From Roseibium sediminis (GTDB lineage: Bacteria > Pseudomonadota > Alphaproteobacteria > Rhizobiales > Stappiaceae), in assembly GCF_008711325.1 (NCBI RefSeq), contig NZ_VXDB01000017.1, positions 1-64,000 on the forward strand: DNA of 64,000 nt, read 5' to 3'. Positions 53,074 through 62,539 of this stretch are shown in pieces. How positions within the stretch are numbered: position 1 is the stretch's first letter; each line of letters starts with the position of its first letter. Below the pieces are notes generated by a model. It was not told where the DNA came from. It was given only the letters and a program-made list of their open reading frames with translations, and searched no databases. Position numbers and translations under genes: made by a program.

Positions 53074-53094
53074 ACTTGATTCAAATACTCAAGT
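53074..53094. promoter_or_regulatory. iron-responsive operator (RirA-type) upstream of DUF2218
   Basis: ACTTGA (53074-53079) and TCAAGT (53089-53094) form a perfect inverted repeat with a 9-bp spacer, giving TGA-N9-TCA, the IRO motif bound by the iron regulator RirA in rhizobia. It is 50 bp upstream of the DUF2218 start. Further left, 53115-53121 and 53147-53153 make a CTCCCGC/GCGGGAG hairpin beyond the sitD stop. Confidence 0.65.
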
Positions 53095-53174
53095 TTTAAG
53101 TGAATGGCAAGCGCCTCCCGCTTTCTCGCCCATAGCTGGCGGAATTGCGGGAGTTTGCAAGGGACGCTAACGGA

Positions 53175-54023
53175 TCAGAACCCGAGCCGAGGAGTGCCGG
53201 TCGCGGCCTTGATCCTTATTTGACGGTGAATAAATGCAGCGATGAATACAACCGTCATGACCAGAATGATCGTCGGGGCGGGAGCGCTGTCCAGGAAGAA
53301 ACTGAGATAGGTTCCTGCCAGCATTGAACCCACGCAGACCAGAACGGCAACAACAAGCATCCAGCCGAAGCTTCGAACCAGCAGAAAGGCAATGGCGCCG
53401 GGGGCCACCAACAGGCCGACAGCGAGAATGAGTCCGACGGCAGACAGGGTCGCAACGATCGTCAACGAGAGTGCAGCCAACAGTCCGTAGTGCATGGCAT
53501 TGACCGGCAAGCCCGCAGTTCTGGCCTGCGCGGGGTCAAAACTGTGCAACAGCAGGTCCTTCCATTTCAGCAGGATAAGTCCGGACACCAGAAGCGAGAT
53601 CAACCCTGCCGTCCACAGGTCCTGCGACCCAACGCCGAGGATGTTGCCGAAGAGGATGTGATCAAGATGGGCATTGGTGTCTATGGAGACATAGAGAACC
53701 AGACCAATGCCGAACATGCCGGAAAAGACCACCCCCATCACGGTGTCGCGCTTCACGCGGCTGTTCTCTGCCAGATAACCGGTGAGGAGCGCGCTTCCCA
53801 TTCCCGCGGCAAAGGCCCCGATGATCAGCGGCATACCCAGTACATAGGCAAGGACCACACCGGGAAGAACCGCGTGGCTGACCGCATCGCCCATCAATGC
53901 CCAGCCCTTGAGGACGAGATAGCAGGACAGCAACGCGGTCGGAATTGCAACGATCAGGCAGATCAGGAAGGCATCCTGCATGAAGGGAAAGCGGAACGGC
54001 AGCAGCAGCGCGTCGATACCCAT
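53175..54023 (-). CDS. sitD: manganese/iron ABC transporter permease (cluster 2)
   Basis: A 282-residue ABC-3 permease, the same length as the copy at 13047 and almost identical through the membrane region; differences cluster at the ends (MGIDALLLPF start, KAATGTPRLGF end). GWALMGDAVSHAVLPGVV is the family signature. It is the last gene of the intact sitABCD operon and abuts sitC directly. Confidence 0.9.
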   Translation of the reverse strand: MGIDALLLPFRFPFMQDAFLICLIVAIPTALLSCYLVLKGWALMGDAVSHAVLPGVVLAYVLGMPLIIGAFAAGMGSALLTGYLAENSRVKRDTVMGVVFSGMFGIGLVLYVSIDTNAHLDHILFGNILGVGSQDLWTAGLISLLVSGLILLKWKDLLLHSFDPAQARTAGLPVNAMHYGLLAALSLTIVATLSAVGLILAVGLLVAPGAIAFLLVRSFGWMLVVAVLVCVGSMLAGTYLSFFLDSAPAPTIILVMTVVFIAAFIHRQIRIKAATGTPRLGF

Positions 54024-54914
54024 CTAGCGGCCCTCCCTGCCAAGAGACTGCCCGTCTACCGCGGGAGAGAGCGCTTGGGCAGCACGCCTGCGCGCCGCCA
54101 AAAGGCCGTGCTTTGGGGCAAACACGAAGGCCAGAAGGAAGACCAGTGTCTGCAGCGTCACGATGATGCCGCCGGTGGCTCCGTCCAGAAAATAGCTGAC
54201 ATAGGCCCCGGTAAAACTCGTCACGGCGCCGATGGAAACAGACAGGATCAGCAGCCGCGAGAACCGGTCGCAGAGCAGATAGGCCGTAGCTCCCGGTGTC
54301 ACGACCATGGCAATGACCAGAAAGGCGCCGACCGTCTGCATGGCCGCAACAATGCACGCGGACAGGAGAACGAAAAACACAGCCTTCAGCAACGGCGTGT
54401 TCAGGCCGATCGAGCGGGCGTGACTCTCGTCGAAAAATGTCACCATCAGGTCCTTCCACTTCAGGAGCAGGACAGCCAGAGACACAAAACCGATCACTGC
54501 AAGCTGCAGCGTGTCTTCCGGCGTGATGGCGAGAATATTGCCCATTGTAATGGTCTGAACGCTGATCGAGGTCGGGCTGAGCGACACCATGAAAAGGCCG
54601 AGCCCGAAGAAGGACGTGAAGATGATGCCAATGATGACATCGACTTTCAGCCCGGATCGTTCCGACAGAAAGAGCATGGCAACGGCGGCAAGCCCCCCCG
54701 CCAGAAAGGCACCAACGGAGAACGGCAGGCCGAGCATGTAAGCGCCCGCGACCCCCGGCACCACCGAATGCGAAAGGGCATCGCCAATCAGGGACCAGCC
54801 CTTCAGCATCAGATAGGCAGAGAGAAACGCGCAGACCCCGCCGACGAGTGCCGAGACCCACATGGCATTGACCATGTAGGAATAGGTGAATGGCTCAAGA
54901 AGCGCAGCTGTCAT
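54024..54914 (-). CDS. sitC: manganese/iron ABC transporter permease (cluster 2)
   Basis: A 296-residue ABC-3 permease with [20 protein letters not shown] and [13 protein letters not shown], matching the 13899 copy with scattered changes and a diverged C-terminal tail. It has about eight hydrophobic segments. It overlaps sitB by four bases. Confidence 0.9.
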   Translation of the reverse strand: MTAALLEPFTYSYMVNAMWVSALVGGVCAFLSAYLMLKGWSLIGDALSHSVVPGVAGAYMLGLPFSVGAFLAGGLAAVAMLFLSERSGLKVDVIIGIIFTSFFGLGLFMVSLSPTSISVQTITMGNILAITPEDTLQLAVIGFVSLAVLLLKWKDLMVTFFDESHARSIGLNTPLLKAVFFVLLSACIVAAMQTVGAFLVIAMVVTPGATAYLLCDRFSRLLILSVSIGAVTSFTGAYVSYFLDGATGGIIVTLQTLVFLLAFVFAPKHGLLAARRRAAQALSPAVDGQSLGREGR

Positions 54915-55858
54915 TCGCGCCCCTCGTTGTGGACCGTGCGTTCGCCATAGCGCACCAATGGGCGTTCATCGTCGGTCAGGATGGTGATCTGGCGCGTGTC
55001 GTCATCGTCGTGCAGGTCGGAGCCGCCGATGGTGAAATGACGCAGCACCCCGCCAAAGGCCTTTTCCAGGTTCTTTGGCGTGAACACCTTTTCGGTTGGC
55101 CCGTGGGCAAGAACAGTGCCTTTCATCAACACCGTCCGGTCACAGAACTCCGGCACGGAACCGAGATTGTGGGTGGACACCAGCATGACCCGGCCTTCGC
55201 TGCGTAGTTCCCGCAAGAGGGCAATGATCTGCTCTTCGGTTTTCACATCGACACCCGTGAAAGGTTCATCAAGCAGGATCACCTGTCCGTCCTGAGCCAG
55301 CGCGCGCGCCAGAAACACACGCTTGCGCTGCCCACCGGACAATTCGCCGATCTGGCGCCCTCGGAGGTCCTGCATGTTGACGCGCGCCAGAGCGTCATCG
55401 ACAGCCTTGCGATCACGCGCAGAAGGACGCCGCAGAAAGCCCATATGGCCGTAGCGTCCCATCATGACGACATCTTCCACCAGCACCGGGAAGCTCCAGT
55501 CCACTTCCTCGGACTGAGGCACATAGGAAACCAGATTGCTTTTGAGCGCCTCGGGAACACTCCTGCCAAGCAGGGTGATTTCGCCTTGCGAGGTGGGCAC
55601 AAAGCCCATGATTGCCTTGAAAAGCGTGGACTTTCCGGCGCCATTCACACCCACAAGGGCGGTGACAGACCCCTTCGGGATCTCGAAACTTGCATCATGG
55701 AGGGCCGTGAGCCCGCTTCGATAGGTGACGGTGACATTTCGCGCCCGTATCCCATCCAACGGGTCAGTATGTGTCTGGTTCACCGAATTTTCCTGCTTGC
55801 AGCCTGGAGAGGCATCTCCCGAACCATCATCATGCTTGTCAATTGGAAGTGGATGCAA
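54911..55858 (-). CDS. sitB: manganese/iron ABC transporter ATPase (cluster 2)
   Basis: A 315-residue ATPase: Walker [21 protein letters not shown], signature [15 protein letters not shown] and Walker B ending [10 protein letters not shown]. The C-terminal region with [11 protein letters not shown] matches cluster 1. The N-terminal ~30 residues overlap the sitA 3' end by 20 bases, which partly explains their divergence between copies. Confidence 0.9.
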   Translation of the reverse strand: MHPLPIDKHDDGSGDASPGCKQENSVNQTHTDPLDGIRARNVTVTYRSGLTALHDASFEIPKGSVTALVGVNGAGKSTLFKAIMGFVPTSQGEITLLGRSVPEALKSNLVSYVPQSEEVDWSFPVLVEDVVMMGRYGHMGFLRRPSARDRKAVDDALARVNMQDLRGRQIGELSGGQRKRVFLARALAQDGQVILLDEPFTGVDVKTEEQIIALLRELRSEGRVMLVSTHNLGSVPEFCDRTVLMKGTVLAHGPTEKVFTPKNLEKAFGGVLRHFTIGGSDLHDDDDTRQITILTDDERPLVRYGERTVHNEGRE

Positions 55859-56741
55859 GGCCGTTCGCGACCCGTTCGGACGTCACACGCAAAAGATCGA
55901 GATAGGTCGGCACGGGGCCGTCGGCCTCGCTGAGGGAATCCACATAAAGCTCACCGCCATAGGACGCGCCGGTTTCCCGCGCGACCTGCTGAGCCGGAGC
56001 GGTATTCACCGTGCTCTCGCAAAAGACGACCGGGATCGCGTTTTCCTTCACCCCGTCAATGACCTTGCGGACCTGTTGCGGCGTGCCAACCTGATCGGCG
56101 TTCATCGGCCAGAGATAAAGCTCCTTCAGCCCGAAATCGCGCGCAAGATAGCTGAATGCGCCCTCACATGTCACAAGCCACCGCTTGTCCTCCGGGAGAG
56201 CCTGAACCTTCTGGCGCAAGGGCTCAATCGTCTCTTCGACCTTCTTCTTGTAGTTGGCTGCATTCTGCTGATAGAGCGCCGCATTGTCCGGATCCTGCTC
56301 GGCGAATGCCCTTGCAATGTTGTCGATATAGATCCGTGCGGTTTCCAGGCCCATCCAGGCGTGCGGGTTGGGCTTGCCCTCATAGGATCCGGAGCGGATT
56401 GCAATCGGCTCGATCCCGTCTGTGAGCGTCACGGAGGGAACATCCCCCAAATTGCGCAGGAACTGTTCGAACCAGAGCTCCAGGTTCATTCCGTTGCGAA
56501 GCACCAGGTCCGCGTCAACGGCCCCGACAATATCCCGAGGAGTCGGTTGATATCCGTGAATTTCCGCACCGGGCTTTGTCACGGACACAACGTCAGCGGC
56601 ATCTCCGGCTACATTGCGGGCCATGTCGGCCAGAACCGTAAATGTCGTCACGACCTTCATGCGCTCGCCTGCCAGAGCCGTCATCGGCACCAGCGCCGAG
56701 AGGACAGTGGCGACAGAAAGAACCTTGCGAAATCGGCGCAT
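55839..56741 (-). CDS. sitA: manganese/iron ABC transporter substrate-binding protein
   Basis: A 300-residue cluster A-I binding protein starting [10 protein letters not shown] with a signal peptide (cleavage near ALAGERMK). Metal ligands are expected at the histidine in [11 protein letters not shown], the histidine in [10 protein letters not shown], the glutamate in [10 protein letters not shown] and the aspartate in [10 protein letters not shown]. These identify SitA/PsaA-type Mn2+ or Fe2+ transport. The complete N-terminus here shows what the damaged copy at 15708 lacks. First gene of the operon. Confidence 0.9.
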   Translation of the reverse strand: MRRFRKVLSVATVLSALVPMTALAGERMKVVTTFTVLADMARNVAGDAADVVSVTKPGAEIHGYQPTPRDIVGAVDADLVLRNGMNLELWFEQFLRNLGDVPSVTLTDGIEPIAIRSGSYEGKPNPHAWMGLETARIYIDNIARAFAEQDPDNAALYQQNAANYKKKVEETIEPLRQKVQALPEDKRWLVTCEGAFSYLARDFGLKELYLWPMNADQVGTPQQVRKVIDGVKENAIPVVFCESTVNTAPAQQVARETGASYGGELYVDSLSEADGPVPTYLDLLRVTSERVANGLASTSN

Positions 56742-56814
56742 GAAACACTCCGGAGGGGCCAGAACTGGCATCTTCTGACGTTATTGCGAAGTGACGTGCA
56801 GAAGTCAAGCCAGT

Positions 56815-56829
56815 TGCAAATGATTTGCA
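56815..56829. promoter_or_regulatory. Mur/Fur-type operator upstream of sitA
   Basis: TGCAAAT and ATTTGCA flank a single G, a perfect palindrome, and a further TTTGC follows at once, extending the pattern. It sits 74 bp upstream of the sitA start. In rhizobia the manganese regulator Mur (Fur family) binds TGCAA-type palindromes in front of sitABCD, so this is the likely control site. The remaining 56742-56988 gap also holds the fadJ promoter. Confidence 0.68.
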
Positions 56830-56988
56830 TTTGCGATTTTGACGCACCTGCCCAAAATCGGCTTTCCATACGCCCGGCGCTGATCACTGCTTGACTTCCA
56901 GTCCCCGCTTGCGAAAACTCCCCGTCCAAATCCGGATCAATAAGGTCCAGTCCCTGTTTCCCTTCAAAGCTGTCGAATAGAAGTGCCC

Positions 56989-59076
56989 ATGACCAACACT
57001 CACGACCAGATGGTTACAGTTGAAACTTCCGGCGCTATCGCGCTTGTTGCGATCAACAATCCTCCTGTAAACGCGGCGTCCCTTGCTGTGCGCGATGGTC
57101 TGGTGAAGGCCATGGATCAACTGTCGGCGGATGATGCCATCAAGGTCGTCGCCATTTACGGCGCAGGAAAGACCTTCATTGCCGGTGCGGATATCCGTGA
57201 ATTCGGAAAACCGCCGCAGGCTCCCTGGCTGCCGGATGTCTGCAACCGGATCGAGGCGATGGAAAAGCCGGTCATTTCGGTGCTGCACGGCAACGCGCTC
57301 GGCGGCGGACTGGAAGTTGCCCTGTCCACCCATGCGCGAATTGCCTTGCCTGATCTCACCATCGGCTTTCCGGAAGTCACTCTGGGCATTCTTCCGGGTG
57401 CAGGCGGCACACAGCGGGCCCCGCGCCTTGCCGGAATCCCCGCGTCTCTGGAGCTGATTACCACCGGTAACCGGGTCGGCGCTGAAGAGGCCCTGAAAAT
57501 TGGCCTGATCGATGAAATCCTCAGCGGCGAACCGCGCGACCTCGCGTTGCAAAGCGCCCAAAGGGTTCTGGACGGAGATCTTGAAACCCGCCGAACCGGT
57601 GACCTTGCAACGGTTGCGGACACTGCCGCCATCGAGACAACGGCAAGCACCCTGAAGCGCAAGCAGCCGAACCTCTTTTCGCCGCATAAATGCGTTGAAG
57701 CCGTAGCCGCCAGCACGTTGCCACTGGAGGACGGCCTGAAAGAAGAGCGTCGTCTCTTCAGCGAATGCATGGAAAGCCCGCAGCGGGCTGGTCTCATTCA
57801 TGCCTTCTTTGCAGAACGTGCAGTCACGAAGATCCCGGAAGCGGGCGAAACGCCGCGCCCGGTAAAACTGGTTGGCGTCATCGGCGGCGGCACCATGGGG
57901 TCGGGCATTGCAACCGCCTGTCTGCTTGCAGGACTGGACGTGATCCTGGCCGAGCGCGACGAAGCGGGTCTTGAGCGGGGCCGGACCATTATCACCGGCA
58001 ATCTGGACGGAGCAGTCAAACGCGGCAAGCTTTCGGACGCTGGCCGGACCGAGATCCTTGAGACCAAACTCAAGACAACCACCGACTATGCCAGCTTCGC
58101 TGCGGCCGATCTTGTCATTGAGGCCGTGTTTGAGGACATGGGTGTCAAGAAGGACGTCTTCAGCCAGCTGGATGCGATCTGCCGTCCGGGCGCGATCCTT
58201 GCCACGAACACATCCTATCTCGATATCAACGAGATCGCCGCTGCCACCAGCCGCCCGCAAGATGTGATCGGCCTGCATTTCTTCTCGCCAGCCCATGTGA
58301 TGAAATTGCTCGAAGTGGTGGTCGCCGATAAGACCGCGCCCGACGCAGTGGCGACCGGCTTCGCGCTTGGCAAGCAGCTCAAGAAGATTGCAGTGCGCGC
58401 CGGGGTCTGCGACGGCTTTATCGGCAACCGCATCCTGAACACCTACAAGAAGGCCGCCGACTACCTGATGATGGATGGGGCCAGCCCTGAAGAGGTTGAT
58501 CAGGCCATGGTGAATTATGGCTTCGCCATGGGACCGTTTGCGGTTGGAGACCTCTCGGGTCAGGACATCGGCTGGGCGGCGCGCAAGCGACAGGCCCCGA
58601 ACCGTTCCCCGAATGAGCGCTATATCGCCATTCCGGACCGCCTGTGCGAAGCCGAGCTCTTCGGACGCAAAACGGGCCAAGGCTACTATGTCTATGGAGA
58701 GGGTGCGCCAACGCTCAATCCGGCCGCTGTTGCCATCATCGAAGCGGAAAGAGCCAAGGCAGGCGTCACACCCCGCTCCTTTTCGGAAGAGGAGATCACT
58801 GCCCGGATCATGACCGCCATCATCAAGGAAGCTATCAGCATTCTTGAAGACGGCATCGCGCTCCGACCGATTGATATCGATGCGGTCTATCTCTTTGGAT
58901 ATGGCTTCCCGCGCTTCCGCGGTGGGCCGATGCACACGGCAGATGCCATCGGTGCCAGCGAACTGGTGCGACGGATCGAAACCTATGCGCAGGAGGATGC
59001 CTTCTTCTGGAAGGTGCCAAAGCTGCTGCGGGAAACGGCCGAGCGCGGCGGGAAATTCGCTGAACTCAACGGCTAG
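56989..59076 (+). CDS. fadJ: 3-hydroxyacyl-CoA dehydrogenase / enoyl-CoA hydratase (FadJ-like)
   Basis: A 695-residue two-enzyme protein of beta-oxidation. The N-terminal crotonase half has AGADIREFG, GNALGGGLEVAL (oxyanion hole) and GILPGAGGTQR with the catalytic glutamate region; the dehydrogenase half from about residue 290 has GVIGGGTMGSGIA, IIEAVFEDM-like VIEAVFEDMGVKK and catalytic His in GLHFFSPAHVM. The ATG at 56989 is preferred to a GTG six bases earlier. It is divergent from sitA and lies beside acyl-CoA genes. Confidence 0.93.
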   Translation: MTNTHDQMVTVETSGAIALVAINNPPVNAASLAVRDGLVKAMDQLSADDAIKVVAIYGAGKTFIAGADIREFGKPPQAPWLPDVCNRIEAMEKPVISVLHGNALGGGLEVALSTHARIALPDLTIGFPEVTLGILPGAGGTQRAPRLAGIPASLELITTGNRVGAEEALKIGLIDEILSGEPRDLALQSAQRVLDGDLETRRTGDLATVADTAAIETTASTLKRKQPNLFSPHKCVEAVAASTLPLEDGLKEERRLFSECMESPQRAGLIHAFFAERAVTKIPEAGETPRPVKLVGVIGGGTMGSGIATACLLAGLDVILAERDEAGLERGRTIITGNLDGAVKRGKLSDAGRTEILETKLKTTTDYASFAAADLVIEAVFEDMGVKKDVFSQLDAICRPGAILATNTSYLDINEIAAATSRPQDVIGLHFFSPAHVMKLLEVVVADKTAPDAVATGFALGKQLKKIAVRAGVCDGFIGNRILNTYKKAADYLMMDGASPEEVDQAMVNYGFAMGPFAVGDLSGQDIGWAARKRQAPNRSPNERYIAIPDRLCEAELFGRKTGQGYYVYGEGAPTLNPAAVAIIEAERAKAGVTPRSFSEEEITARIMTAIIKEAISILEDGIALRPIDIDAVYLFGYGFPRFRGGPMHTADAIGASELVRRIETYAQEDAFFWKVPKLLRETAERGGKFAELNG

Positions 59077-59134
59077 AGCACGTCACGCATTCCCTGACGA
59101 CGAAGCGGTATCCACTTCGCCTGGAAATGCTCTA
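59074..59134. repeat. intergenic palindromic repeat of rhizobial type
   Basis: TAGAGCA (59074-59080) and TGCTCTA (59128-59134) bound an element with an inner CGAAG/CTTCG hairpin and the phrase GAAGTGGATACCG on the minus strand. It resembles a short palindrome repeated many times in Hyphomicrobiales genomes. It begins at the stop codon of fadJ and may act as a terminator between it and the convergent SDR gene. Confidence 0.6.
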
Positions 59135-59163
59135 CACAGGTTCGTCGAACCAGATGACAGCGA

Positions 59164-59952
59164 TCAGATGGTGGTCAAACCGCCATCCACGGCTATCGTC
59201 TGCCCGGTCATGGCCGAATTACCAGGTGAACAGATCCAGAGCATCGCATCGACCACTTCTTCAGGAAGAATGGTCCGTTTCATCGGGATGCGCGTCGCGA
59301 GCCGGAGGGCTGCTTCGTCTTCCGTCAGGCCGTGACGATCCGCCAATTGCTCCGCAATTTGACCAAGCATTGGCGTTTGCGAAAAGGCCGGACAAAGGGC
59401 GTTGATCCGGATCCCCTTGCTAGCAACTTCGTCCGCGGCTGAACGGGTCAAGCCGACAACCGCATGTTTGGAGGCCGCATAGGCCGAGAGATATCCGGCT
59501 CCAACCAGTCCTGCGACGGAGGAAACATTGAGGATCACTCCCTTGCCCTGCTGAATCATGGGCGGAATCTGGTACTTGAGACCGAGAAAAACACTTCGTG
59601 CGTTGACCGCCATCATGTGTTCAAAGGTCTCAAGATCCAGAGAGGGCAACGGCACCAAGGCATGAACCCGCCCGGCGTTGTTGATGGCGATATCAAGCTG
59701 GCCATATTCTTCAAGAACCGCCTTGATATGCCCCGACACCTGCAGTTGCGAAGTGACATCCACCTGCTCGAAAAAAACACGATGCCCCTTCGTTTGCAGT
59801 TGTGCTGCGACTTCGCTCAGCTGATCCCCATCCAGATCAGAGAGCGCCAGAAGCGCGCCTTCTTCACCGAAACGCTGTGCGGCAAGGCGTCCAAATCCGC
59901 TTGCAGCACCGGTGATCTGGACGACCAGACCCTCGTAACGGCGTTCACCCAT
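59164..59952 (-). CDS. SDR-family oxidoreductase
   Basis: A 262-residue short-chain dehydrogenase starting MGERRYEGLVVQITG. TGAASGFGRLAA is the nucleotide-binding loop, INNAGRVH the conserved centre and YAASKHAVVGL the Y-x3-K catalytic pair. It is the last gene of an acyl-CoA operon and overlaps the phosphotransferase gene by eight bases. It may act on a 3-hydroxyacyl-CoA; the substrate is unknown. Confidence 0.85.
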   Translation of the reverse strand: MGERRYEGLVVQITGAASGFGRLAAQRFGEEGALLALSDLDGDQLSEVAAQLQTKGHRVFFEQVDVTSQLQVSGHIKAVLEEYGQLDIAINNAGRVHALVPLPSLDLETFEHMMAVNARSVFLGLKYQIPPMIQQGKGVILNVSSVAGLVGAGYLSAYAASKHAVVGLTRSAADEVASKGIRINALCPAFSQTPMLGQIAEQLADRHGLTEDEAALRLATRIPMKRTILPEEVVDAMLWICSPGNSAMTGQTIAVDGGLTTI

Positions 59953-60988
59953 GAGCAGCTCCAAGACCTGCCGCCCGCAGCCCGTCTTCTGCAAATCCCG
60001 GCACATAGGCCCCAAGCTGCAGGCCGCGCTCAGGGTCAGCGCCGTTTCCATCAAGCGCCCGCTTCTTCACCCCTTGCAGGATCGCGGCCATGCGAAAGGC
60101 CGCAAAGGCGACATAGAACCTGAAATTCTCCGGCGCACTGATACCCATATGACGGCAGTATTCTGCGACAAACGCCTCATTTGACGGTATGCCCAGCGCC
60201 GACCTGTCAACACCCAAAAGGCCACGACTATCCGGACCTGTCGGGCGTCCCCATTGCATGACAAGGGCAGCAAGATCGGCAAAGGGATGGCCGAGAGTGG
60301 AGAGCTCCCAGTCTAGAACAGCAGCACAGTTTGGACCGCCGCGATCAAACAGCAGGTTGTCGATACGGAAATCCCCGTGAACCAATGTCCGCAGACCATC
60401 GTCCGCTGGCAGGTTCGCCTCAAGCCAGCTTATCAAGCTATCCATCGCCGGAATGACTTCGGTTTCTGAGGCTCTGTACTGGCGGGTCCAACGACTGAGC
60501 TGGCGTTCATAATAGTTGCCGTCCGGCCCGTAGTCCTTTAGGCCAACGGCCTCCAGGTTGACGGAGTGGATGGTGGCAAGGACACGTGCCATTTCCATAT
60601 AAATGGAACGCCGTTCATCCGCAGAAACATCGGGCACACGCGGATCATCAAAGGATCGTCCGCGAACCTCTGCCATGAGGTAGAACATGGAGCCCAGAAC
60701 GCTGTCATCTTCGCAAAGGGCAATCATCCGGGCGACCGGCACCGCGGTTCCCGCGAGTGCTTGTTGAACGCGAAATTCACGGTCCACGGCATGCGCCGAT
60801 TTCAGGAGGTCCCCGAAAGGCTTACGCCGCAAGATGAAGTTCTTGCCCGATGCGGTGAGCCGATACGTCGGGTTGGACTGCCCGCCCGAGATGGGTGATA
60901 GCTCAACCGAACCGTCGATCCCTTCAACATGCTCGCTGAGCCATAGGGAAAGACGCCCTCTATCAAGTTGCTCGGCGTCTCCTGACAT
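59945..60988 (-). CDS. phosphotransferase-family protein (ACAD10-like)
   Basis: A 347-residue aminoglycoside-phosphotransferase-fold protein. The catalytic segment VHGDFRIDNLLFD and the metal-binding LDWELSTLGHPFADLA are clear, and the LSPISGGQSNPTYRL opening is that of the group fused to acyl-CoA dehydrogenase in ACAD10. In such proteins it may phosphorylate 4-hydroxyacyl-CoAs. The start MSGDAEQL at 60988 leaves 16 bp to the next stop. Confidence 0.85.
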   Translation of the reverse strand: MSGDAEQLDRGRLSLWLSEHVEGIDGSVELSPISGGQSNPTYRLTASGKNFILRRKPFGDLLKSAHAVDREFRVQQALAGTAVPVARMIALCEDDSVLGSMFYLMAEVRGRSFDDPRVPDVSADERRSIYMEMARVLATIHSVNLEAVGLKDYGPDGNYYERQLSRWTRQYRASETEVIPAMDSLISWLEANLPADDGLRTLVHGDFRIDNLLFDRGGPNCAAVLDWELSTLGHPFADLAALVMQWGRPTGPDSRGLLGVDRSALGIPSNEAFVAEYCRHMGISAPENFRFYVAFAAFRMAAILQGVKKRALDGNGADPERGLQLGAYVPGFAEDGLRAAGLGAAHG

Positions 60989-61004
60989 GGGCTTGTCATC
61001 TCCC

Positions 61005-61994
61005 CTAAACGGCCATCGCGGCAAGGCGGGCATGCGCAGCGCGATATTCCTGTTCAATCCGGTCGACCACTTCCCCGGCAGAAACCACAGACTTGATCGC
61101 CCCGATACCCTGACCGGAGCCCCAGACCTCCGACCATGCCTTGGGCTTCTTACTTCCGTCCTTGAAGTTCATGGAGGACGGATCGGCTTCCGGCAGGTTC
61201 TCCGGATCAAAGCCCGCACGGGCGATGGACGGCTTCAGATAGTTGCCGGATATGCCGGTAAAGAGGGTCGAGGTAGTGATGTCTTCCGCGCCGCACTCAA
61301 CCAGCATCTGTTTGTAGTCAGGCACCGCGTTTGCCTCTTTCGTTGCGACAAAGGCGGACCCGATATAACCAAGGTCAGCCCCCAGCACACAGGCGGCCAG
61401 CAGCGCTTCCCCGGTCGCGATCGAGCCGGACAACAGCAGCGGGCCGTCAAACCACTCGCGGATTTCCCGGATCAAGGCGAACGGGGATTGCGGACCGGCA
61501 TGACCACCTGCGCCAGCCGCAACAGCAATCAGGCCATCCGCCCCCTTTTCAATCGCCTTGTGCGCGAAGGTGTTGTTGATGATGTCGTGAAGGGCAATTC
61601 CGCCGCAGGAGTGCGCTGCTTCATTGACCTCTGGCCGCGCGCCCAGCGACGTGATCCAGATCGGCACCTTCCACCTTGCACAGATTTCCAGATCGCGCTC
61701 CAACCGCTCGTTGGAGCGATGAACAATCTGGTTGACGGCAAAGGGAGCTGCCGGTCTGTCCGGGTTTGCCTGATTATGCCGATCAAGCTCCTCCGTGATC
61801 TGCTTCAGCCAGATTTCCAGCATGATCGGATCGCCCGGAGCCTCCCTTGCATTGAGCGCCGGGAAACTGCCGACGATACCTGCCTTGCACTGGGCAATGA
61901 CAAGATCGGGGCAGGACACGATGAAAAGTGGGGCGGCAACTGCGGGAATGCGAAGCCCCTGAAGGACCGGCGGCAGGTTTCTGGGCTCGTTCAT
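61005..61994 (-). CDS. nitronate monooxygenase / 2-nitropropane dioxygenase-like flavoprotein
   Basis: A 329-residue TIM-barrel FMN protein. The VAAPLFIVSCPDLV opening, AVAAGAGGHAGPQSP with the conserved active-site histidine, and PLLLSGSIATGEALLAA as phosphate loop are typical of the nitronate monooxygenase family. Members in fatty-acid operons may oxidise propionate-3-nitronate or act as enoyl reductases; the role here is unproven. The start overlaps the MaoC stop by four bases. Confidence 0.82.
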   Translation of the reverse strand: MNEPRNLPPVLQGLRIPAVAAPLFIVSCPDLVIAQCKAGIVGSFPALNAREAPGDPIMLEIWLKQITEELDRHNQANPDRPAAPFAVNQIVHRSNERLERDLEICARWKVPIWITSLGARPEVNEAAHSCGGIALHDIINNTFAHKAIEKGADGLIAVAAGAGGHAGPQSPFALIREIREWFDGPLLLSGSIATGEALLAACVLGADLGYIGSAFVATKEANAVPDYKQMLVECGAEDITTSTLFTGISGNYLKPSIARAGFDPENLPEADPSSMNFKDGSKKPKAWSEVWGSGQGIGAIKSVVSAGEVVDRIEQEYRAAHARLAAMAV

Positions 61995-62539
61995 GCTTGC
62001 GTTTCTCCGCTGGGCACAGGGTCATTCTCGTTCAGGTAAAAGCGGTTGATCCATTCGGCGGTCAGTGCCGGGCGCTTTCCGCCTTCACTCTCAACAGTGA
62101 CGGACCACACCACGTCGACTTCGCAGTTTTTTCGCTCTTCAAGGCTCAAAAGCACAAACCTGCCCCGAACCCGTGCTCCCGACTTCACGGGAGACAGGAA
62201 GCGGATCCTGTCAAATCCGTAGTTGATCCCCATGCGTGTGCCGATGATAGCGGGGGTGGCATCCAGCGCCATCGCAGACAGAAGGGAAAGTGTCAGGAAC
62301 CCGTGCGCTATCGTTGTTTCAAGACCAGCCTCGGAACGCGCACGTTCCGGATCAATATGGATGAACTGATGGTCCTCGGTTACATCCGCAAAGGCGTCGA
62401 TCCGGTCCTGTCCGATGGCAAACCATCTGGAAATGCCCACTTCCACTTTGACCAATTGCCTGATTTCTTCCACGCGCGCTTCCGTCTGTTCCTGCAAGCC
62501 CACTGTCACCTCACCTTTTTTTTCCAACGTCCTAGCCAA
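61991..62539 (-). CDS. MaoC-like (R)-enoyl-CoA hydratase
   Basis: A 182-residue hot-dog fold protein. The hydratase motif with aspartate and histidine is seen in DVTEDHQFIHIDPERA, followed by TTIAHGFLTLSLLS, the typical second element. An N-terminal stretch of ~30 residues precedes the fold and may not all be translated. It adds water to an enoyl-CoA, consistent with the acyl-CoA ligase next to it. It overlaps the ligase stop by eight bases. Confidence 0.85.
   Translation of the reverse strand: MARTLEKKGEVTVGLQEQTEARVEEIRQLVKVEVGISRWFAIGQDRIDAFADVTEDHQFIHIDPERARSEAGLETTIAHGFLTLSLLSAMALDATPAIIGTRMGINYGFDRIRFLSPVKSGARVRGRFVLLSLEERKNCEVDVVWSVTVESEGGKRPALTAEWINRFYLNENDPVPSGETQA

Noticed and set aside
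53490..54950. 486-codon plus-strand frame opposite sitD/sitC
   Set aside because: A similar but broken frame exists opposite cluster 1, and both are by-products of the permease codon pattern.
56884..58935. 683-codon minus-strand frame opposite fadJ
   Set aside because: fadJ has complete catalytic motifs on the other strand; the antisense frame shows none.
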